From contig JAHDVK010000004.1 in assembly GCA_023384675.1 (NCBI GenBank), positions 214,486 to 278,485 on the forward strand: DNA of 64,000 bases, given 5' to 3'. Below, one piece after another: positions 59,289 to 64,000 of this stretch. The stretch's first letter is position 1. Each line of letters starts with the position of its first letter. This DNA comes from Bryobacteraceae bacterium. GTDB taxonomy: Bacteria; Acidobacteriota; Terriglobia; Bryobacterales; Bryobacteraceae. Position numbers and translations under genes: made by a program. Below the pieces are notes generated by a model that saw nothing but the letters and a program-made list of their open reading frames with translations, did no database searches and was not told the origin of the DNA.

Positions 59289-61033
59289 ACCGAAACCTAA
59301 GGATGGCAATCCCCGCAGCTTTTATTTTCTTCTTCGTGTCCCTGGGTGTCAGTGAGGCCGCGCGCAATGTGGACCGTTCGCAGGGCGCACGCCTTGCGAA
59401 CGAAATCACCCGCCAATTCGGCGCCAGCGCCACTTACTCGAAGTTCTATGTGGGGTCCGACGTCTGTCTGGCCTGCCACAGCGAATACGCCGGGTTCAAG
59501 AACACCATGCACTACTCAGGCTTCAAGCGGACCGACAGTGACCGCTACAGTCTGGTGGACCGCAAGGGCGTAGTCGCCGACTACAACCTGAACGGCATCG
59601 ACGACTTTAAGGAAGGTCTCGATTTCAATCAGATCAGCAGCGCGTTTGACCGCTATAAACCCAATGCCCCGATTCTTGGCTATAACCCTCAGAAGGGTTA
59701 CACCGCCAAGATCGGCCAGGTCGAGTACGTGGTGGAGTTCGCGTACGGTGGCAGCGGCGTCTATAAGCAGCGCTATGTCACACGGATACCCGTGACGGAT
59801 CTGCCCGGTGGTCTCAGCGCCAGCCGCTACCTGCTGCCGCTTCAGTTCAACGAATCCTACCGGAACTGGACTGCCTACAACGCGGGCAATTGGTACGACA
59901 CGAACAACCAGCCCATTTTCGGACCGTCGGCCACGTCGACGCTAGCAGCCACGCGTGGCAACAACTTTGATCGCGGATGCAGCGGTTGCCACTTCACGGC
60001 GTTGGCCATTTCGAAGACGCCACAGGGCGAGTATGTTGCCGTGGCTCCCACCGCCATTGTCACCAGGCCCGACGACCCCCATGTGTTCGACTACAGCGGC
60101 GATGGAGAGATGAATGAAATTACCACCGGCTGTGAGCGCTGCCATGGGCCGGGTTCGATGCATGTCATCAGCGTCGGCAACCCCACACGCATCATCAATC
60201 CCGGCCGCGACATGACGGTCAAGCAGATGGACAATCTCTGCGGCAGTTGCCACGTCCGGGGCGCCTCGAAGGGAGCGGGCACCTTCGGTTTTCCGATTGA
60301 GGAAGCAACGCTGCGTCCCGCCGCGGAAGCGATCGGTGAGGACATCTTCGACAAAATGTTCGTTGCCCGCCCGGCAGTGTGGCCCGGGACCATGGAACCC
60401 GTCCAGCACCGGCAGCAGATCCACGAACACCGCACGTCCGCCCACGGCAATTCCCGCTTCGGCGACGTCGGTTGCGTGACGTGCCACGATGTTCACAACA
60501 GCGTTCGCAGCAACATCCGCGAGGCCATGATCGGGCGTGACGCGGCCGGCCTGCCCTACACCATCATGACCAAGGTGCAGGACAACTCCGCCTGCCTCGT
60601 ATGCCATGCCGGGCATGGGCCGTTTTCCGAACTCAAGGTCACGGACCTGCTCGATATCCAGGGAAGCCGCGACGTGATCGCCCGTGTGGTCAGCCGCCAC
60701 TCGTACCATTCCTACCGGCCCGAAGGACCGTCCGGCGTCAGCCGCTGCACGGAGTGCCACATGTCGAAGATGGGCTCTTCAGGCAATCCGCATGACGTCC
60801 CGTCGCATACCTTCGATGTCCCGCCGCCGGCCAACACGATCAAAGCCATGGCCAACAATGGCGCGGGCATGCCCAACGGCTGCGCAGTGCGCTGCCATAA
60901 GCCGCTGGCGATCTTCTTCGGGCTTCCGCCGCAGCCCAGCCAGGGCGTGTGGAACACCGGAGCCGATCGCATCCAAAGCGAATGGCTGATGCAGTTCTAC
61001 GGCCCGAACGGGCTGTGGTGGCGGCGCGAATAA
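59285..61033 (+). CDS. Octaheme-type c cytochrome with one CX3CH site
   Basis: The 582-residue exported protein has a signal peptide (about 6-25). Seven CxxCH motifs begin at C61 (CLACH), C232 (CSGCH), C283 (CERCH), C319 (CGSCH), C397 (CVTCH), C437 (CLVCH) and C488 (CTECH). An eighth, C533-AVR-C537-H538, has the rarer CX3CH spacing. The spacing with long gaps and many extra His residues (MHYSG, HEHRTSAHGN, SYHSYRP) fits c554/hydroxylamine-oxidoreductase-like multiheme proteins. The electron donor/acceptor is unknown; periplasmic or outer-surface electron transfer is likely. A strong terminator follows. Confidence 0.92.
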   Translation: MNRNLRMAIPAAFIFFFVSLGVSEAARNVDRSQGARLANEITRQFGASATYSKFYVGSDVCLACHSEYAGFKNTMHYSGFKRTDSDRYSLVDRKGVVADYNLNGIDDFKEGLDFNQISSAFDRYKPNAPILGYNPQKGYTAKIGQVEYVVEFAYGGSGVYKQRYVTRIPVTDLPGGLSASRYLLPLQFNESYRNWTAYNAGNWYDTNNQPIFGPSATSTLAATRGNNFDRGCSGCHFTALAISKTPQGEYVAVAPTAIVTRPDDPHVFDYSGDGEMNEITTGCERCHGPGSMHVISVGNPTRIINPGRDMTVKQMDNLCGSCHVRGASKGAGTFGFPIEEATLRPAAEAIGEDIFDKMFVARPAVWPGTMEPVQHRQQIHEHRTSAHGNSRFGDVGCVTCHDVHNSVRSNIREAMIGRDAAGLPYTIMTKVQDNSACLVCHAGHGPFSELKVTDLLDIQGSRDVIARVVSRHSYHSYRPEGPSGVSRCTECHMSKMGSSGNPHDVPSHTFDVPPPANTIKAMANNGAGMPNGCAVRCHKPLAIFFGLPPQPSQGVWNTGADRIQSEWLMQFYGPNGLWWRRE

Positions 61034-61055
61034 ACATCGTCCGCTTGTTTTCTCC

Positions 61056-61104
61056 ACGGCGCGAAGCCATCAGGTTTTCTGATGCGCCTTCGCGCCGTTC
61101 TTTT
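61056..61104 (+). terminator. Strong rho-independent terminator after the cytochrome
   Basis: ACGGCGCGAAG (61056-61066) pairs perfectly with CTTCGCGCCGT (61088-61098). An inner stem CATCAG/CTGATG (61068-61073 and 61079-61084) extends the hairpin, and TCTTTTT follows. This ends the cytochrome operon and separates it from the RIT element. Confidence 0.88.
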
Positions 61105-61216
61105 TATAGAGTCTGCTGCACATTGCATTTCCGATTATCGTTGACGATAATCATAATCCTATCAGCCCGTGGTAAAAGTCCCCCAGAACATGTGACCTCG
61201 GAAAAGTTTGGGACGT

Positions 61217-61522
61217 CTATGTAGACATGGCGATGGGACGGCGCAAAGCGAAGCAGCAGGAGCTGTGCCGAAGGCGGATGTTCCTGGAACCAGCGCTGTT
61301 TCCTCGAGCCTCCTCCAGGTGGCCCAAGAAGTCCACGATGAGCGGAGCCTCGATCTGCTCCAGGTTCAGTGCTGAGGGCGGAACCTTCAGGCGCTCGCTG
61401 GCGCACTGGAACAGGAGTCTGAACGCGTGCGCGTAGGAGTCGCAGGTGTTCGGGCTCGCCCGCCGCTCAACCGGCAAGCGTTGTTGGAGAAAGGCGGCGA
61501 TATGGGGCGCGATCAAGGTCAT
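61217..61522 (-). pseudogene. Truncated third tyrosine recombinase of the RIT element
   Basis: Only about 101 residues remain, the N-terminal SAM-like DNA-binding domain (IAAFLQQRLPVERRASPNTCDSYAHAF; LEQIEAPLIVDFLGHLEE; SAGSRNIRL...FALRRPIA). The whole catalytic domain with Arg, His-x-x-Arg and Tyr is missing; the frame ends at TAG just after the first domain. The ATG overlaps the stop of the second recombinase (ATGA). Family members are about 330 residues. The loss suggests deletion or insertion at this end and a non-autonomous element. Confidence 0.85.
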
Positions 61523-62430
61523 GGCCGACCTCCTGCAAAGAAGATCTGGCATGAATCGGCAATGCTGCTCATCAGTTCCGGTGTCGCTTCCAGATACCAG
61601 TAAGTGTCGGCGACTTTGCTGTGCCCGAGATAGGTGGATAGGGCCAGCATGTGCTGCGTGATTCGATCTCGACCGTCCGGGCAGTTCTCCAGAGATCTGA
61701 CTGCGAAGGTGTGCCGCAACGAGTGAATCGTCGGGCGCGGAAGCCCGGGTTCGCGCTTTAAGCCAATCTCCTGTGCTGCGGTCCGGAATGCGGTTTCGGC
61801 GTCGCCCACAAGCAACGGGCGCCTGCGCAACGAGACGAAGACGTGATCATCGAATGGAGCAAAAGGGCGTCTTTTCTGCAGATACCGTTCCAAGCCAACC
61901 TGTGCGGTGGTGTGCAATGGCACCAGGCGGCTTTTTCGAAACTTGGAACAACGGATGATTAGTCCGTCCGCGGTAACGTCTTCAAAGCGAAGCCTGATCG
62001 CCTCCGACACGCGAAGCCCTGTGCATGCCAGCAGCGAGAAGAACGTGCCGTAGGTCTGTCCACGAAATGGATTGCGCCGCCCCAGTTCGGATGCTGCTTG
62101 GACGAGCCGTTTGACGTTGTCCGCGGAGAAAATGGAAGGTACGGGCCGTGGGCCTTTCTCGTTCCCGAACACGGCGTGCGGAAGCTCATGACGTTGGTCC
62201 TCCGCCCGAAGGTATCGCGCAAGCCGGATTACTTGACCAAGTCGGCGTGCTCGCGTTGTGATCGATCGCGCCAAACCCGCCCACTGGATGGCGGTTTCCG
62301 TGCAGATGTGGCGCTTACTCTCTATGTCGGAGTACTTCGCGAAGCTATGCAGCAGGCTGCCTTCGGAGTGCAGCGCGAAGCCCATGGCCCGTCGGACTTC
62401 GAGGTACGACTCCACGCCTCGAGTCAGCAT
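61519..62430 (-). CDS. RIT-type tyrosine recombinase, second gene
   Basis: The 303-residue protein has an N-terminal core-binding domain and a catalytic domain with Arg in ACTGLRVSEAIRLRFEDV, Lys region CSKFRKSRLVPLH, HSLRHTFAVRSLE (His-x-x-Arg) and the LGHSKVADTYWYLEAT tail carrying the nucleophilic Tyr, so all catalytic residues are in place. It overlaps the first recombinase by seven bases and the third by four. These enzymes move DNA by site-specific strand exchange. Confidence 0.92.
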   Translation of the reverse strand: MLTRGVESYLEVRRAMGFALHSEGSLLHSFAKYSDIESKRHICTETAIQWAGLARSITTRARRLGQVIRLARYLRAEDQRHELPHAVFGNEKGPRPVPSIFSADNVKRLVQAASELGRRNPFRGQTYGTFFSLLACTGLRVSEAIRLRFEDVTADGLIIRCSKFRKSRLVPLHTTAQVGLERYLQKRRPFAPFDDHVFVSLRRRPLLVGDAETAFRTAAQEIGLKREPGLPRPTIHSLRHTFAVRSLENCPDGRDRITQHMLALSTYLGHSKVADTYWYLEATPELMSSIADSCQIFFAGGRP

Positions 62431-63671
62431 GAGGTCACCTCCGGCCAGGGTTGTGCGATCTGTCGAAGCGCAGCCACAACCACTTTGGCGTAGATCTCTG
62501 TGGTTGCGATGGATCGGTGTCGAAGCACGACTGCGATATCTTGCAGCGAGGCTCCTTGCCGAAGCATCGAGCTTGCTACCGAATGTCGAAGAACATGTGC
62601 GGCGCCCCGGCTTGGACAGCGAACGCCCGCACGGCGCATGGATTGCGCCACGATCATAGAGATGGCACAGTGGCTGGCGAACGGACCAAACGGTGCGCGG
62701 GATCGAATGAAGAGCGTGTCGTTGTCGATCGGATGCCTGCCATTCATAAGGTAGGCGACGATCGCATCACCAACCTCCTGAGTCATCGGCAGCAGGGTCT
62801 GGCGGCGACCTTTTCCGGCAACGCGAATGGTGGCCTCCTTCCAATCCAGGTCGCTGCGGCAAAGCCGCAGGATATCGCCGGCGCGAAGACCGAGGCGGGC
62901 GAGCAGCAGGAGAATCGCGCGGTCTCTGATACCTGCCGACGAGGTGGCGCTGCATGAGGCAATAACTCGCTCGACTTCCTCGGGTTGCAGATAACGTGGC
63001 AATGACGAAAGGCGCCAGTGCGCGAGCGCCGGAATGCATGCGTCGAGGCCCGCCGCGCACTTGCCATCCGCTATGAGATAATGCAGGAACGCTCGCACGG
63101 CGGTGGTGCACTGTTTCCCAGATGCCCAACCGCAGCCCTGACTTGTCTCTTGAACGAACTGCCGGAGGCTCCGAGCCTCGAACTTGCTCGTGTCATCTCC
63201 TACGGGCCTCAGCAGCGCACGAAGATGTTGAGAGTAGTTGTAAATGGTCGCGTCACATGTTCCCCGATGGCTGCGCATCCAGTCGCGGAACAGCACCAAG
63301 ACATGCGGGTCTTCGGGGGTTTCTTGAGTGGATGGGATCGGCAGAAGCCCAGCGCCGCGAAGGCTGCCGATAAACAAACGAGCACCCCTCTGCAGATCCC
63401 GCCGGTACGTGCGGCCGTAGCCCTTACAGCGGCATCGAGGGAGGTGGCGGGCGAACTCCTCTAACGTGTGCTCATCGAAGGTTGCGGACGAAATGTCCTT
63501 TCGTTTTGCCCAATAGAGCAGGTGCTCCACGGCTCGGATATGTCGCCGTGCCGTGATCTTGGCAAACCCTGATTGCCGAAGCTCTTGAGCGAAAACATCG
63601 AGCAGTTGGCCGTCTTGGCCGCCGCGTAGTTGAAGAATGCGGAACGGGGATTCGAAGAACTCTGTCATCAT
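62424..63671 (-). CDS. RIT-type tyrosine recombinase, first gene
   Basis: The 415-residue protein is longer at the N terminus than the second gene. The catalytic domain has LARLGLRAGDILRL (Arg), KGRRQTLLPM, HVLRHSVASSMLRQG (His-x-x-Arg) and LRHRSIATTEIYAKV (His, Tyr), so it looks complete. The ATG pair at its start follows GAGGAGG, a good ribosome site. It is the promoter-proximal gene of the RIT element. Confidence 0.92.
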   Translation of the reverse strand: MMTEFFESPFRILQLRGGQDGQLLDVFAQELRQSGFAKITARRHIRAVEHLLYWAKRKDISSATFDEHTLEEFARHLPRCRCKGYGRTYRRDLQRGARLFIGSLRGAGLLPIPSTQETPEDPHVLVLFRDWMRSHRGTCDATIYNYSQHLRALLRPVGDDTSKFEARSLRQFVQETSQGCGWASGKQCTTAVRAFLHYLIADGKCAAGLDACIPALAHWRLSSLPRYLQPEEVERVIASCSATSSAGIRDRAILLLLARLGLRAGDILRLCRSDLDWKEATIRVAGKGRRQTLLPMTQEVGDAIVAYLMNGRHPIDNDTLFIRSRAPFGPFASHCAISMIVAQSMRRAGVRCPSRGAAHVLRHSVASSMLRQGASLQDIAVVLRHRSIATTEIYAKVVVAALRQIAQPWPEVTSC

Positions 63672-63777
63672 GACGTCCTCCTCAGGACGCCACGATTATG
63701 CGAAGCTTCTGCGGAGCGAGACAGCCGTCAAACCCTTACCAAGTCGAACATGCCGCCCATCTCACGCGATGTCTGTA

Positions 63778-63804
63778 CGCATTAAACTGGACTCCGCATT
63801 AAAC
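63778..63804. repeat. CGCATTAAAC direct repeat flanking the RIT element
   Basis: CGCATTAAAC occurs at 63778-63787 and 63795-63804 (period 17), with a partial third unit ACTAAACC near 63811. The stretch lies between the first RIT gene and the next recombinase gene, where element ends or recombinase binding sites would be. Confidence 0.5.
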
Positions 63805-63964
63805 CGGTTGGACTAAACCGCTTCGCGGTATTCGTGTAGCACGGCGAGTTGACCGCAGTAGGCCTGCGCCGTCGCGTCTTGCCCCCTCCCTCCTCTGAGA
63901 ACTCCCACGCGAAAGGATGGATGAGCTGCTTGCAGCCCATTCCATTTCGCAAAAGGAGTCTCTC

Positions 63965-64000
63965 ATGACATCACTTCGGCAACGCATGACCGAGGACATG
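63965..64000 (+). CDS. N terminus of a tyrosine recombinase/integrase (runs off window)
   Basis: Only 12 codons are inside (MTSLRQRMTEDM), preceded by AAAAGGAG seven bases before the ATG. The sequence resembles the usual opening of integron-like or IS91-associated tyrosine recombinases (M-T-x-L-R-Q-R-M-x-E-D-M). Identification from so few residues is tentative. Confidence 0.55.
   Translation, partial: MTSLRQRMTEDM

Larger units (their letters stand above)
61217..63671 (-). mobile_element. Recombinase-in-trio (RIT) element, one recombinase truncated
   Basis: Three tandem, overlapping tyrosine recombinase genes (62424-63671, 61519-62430, 61217-61522) have the order, overlap and relative lengths of RIT elements, whose three proteins differ from each other and act together. 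No passenger gene is seen. Terminal inverted repeats could not be demonstrated; the right flank has a pair of CGCATTAAAC direct repeats (63778 and 63795). Confidence 0.8.

Overview
The window looks like chromosomal DNA of an Acidobacteriota bacterium, most probably of the Solibacter/Bryobacter type. This is inferred from gene content: Oar-like outer-membrane receptors with an N-terminal carboxypeptidase-regulatory-like domain, a PadR plus ADOP-type permease pair, several Tat-leader Gfo/Idh/MocA oxidoreductases, a DUF6807 protein, and high GC. No rRNA or complete tRNA gene is present.

Layout. (1) 1-5317, minus strand: receptor, small exported protein, NtrB-like kinase and NtrC-like sigma-54 regulator (cut by the window edge), tightly packed. 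(2) 5850-8866: PadR repressor and ADOP permease with a clear promoter/operator. (3) 9.1-28.6 kb: a carbohydrate or sugar-acid catabolic cluster. It has three Gfo/Idh/MocA proteins, a 3-hydroxyisobutyrate-dehydrogenase-like enzyme, a DapA/NanA-family aldolase, a TAXI-TRAP transporter, a sugar epimerase-like protein, an amidohydrolase, a DUF6807 protein, a predicted (alpha/alpha)6 protein, an Oar-like receptor and a BNR/sialidase-fold protein. The inverted repeat CGTTCC-N10-GGAACG, or a close variant, lies in four intergenic regions here. A predicted ToxR-like membrane regulator (22319-23983) is the best local candidate to bind it.

(4) 28.7-55.8 kb: two diverged ~600-base direct repeats (28681-29248 and 55122-55754), each holding the 3' half of a tRNA-Leu(CAG) gene and its terminator, bracket about 26 kb of accessory genes. 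The cargo is a second receptor with an OmpR/HK pair, an ethylbenzene-dehydrogenase-type heme-domain protein, a CusCBA/CzcCBA-like metal efflux set, a third receptor, an XRE-PBP regulator, a collapsed kdp locus and a PIN-domain toxin-antitoxin pair. A degenerate 3' half of an initiator tRNA lies just inside the left repeat. This resembles a genomic island or stacked integration scars.

(5) The kdp locus is the oddest part: kdpF and kdpE are intact, kdpA has an in-frame amber codon, kdpB is fused in frame to kdpD by a deletion that removed most of kdpB, all of kdpC and the kdpD Walker motifs, and the fused gene has a one-base frameshift in a T run. (6) 56.2-61.1 kb: an OmpR/HK pair, then a small membrane protein, a lipoprotein and an eight-heme cytochrome c behind a three-heptamer, 11-bp-period operator, ended by a strong terminator. 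(7) 61.2-63.7 kb: a recombinase-in-trio (RIT) element with a truncated third recombinase, followed by the start of another probable tyrosine recombinase at the window end.

All functions are read from sequence motifs and family knowledge; no database search was run.
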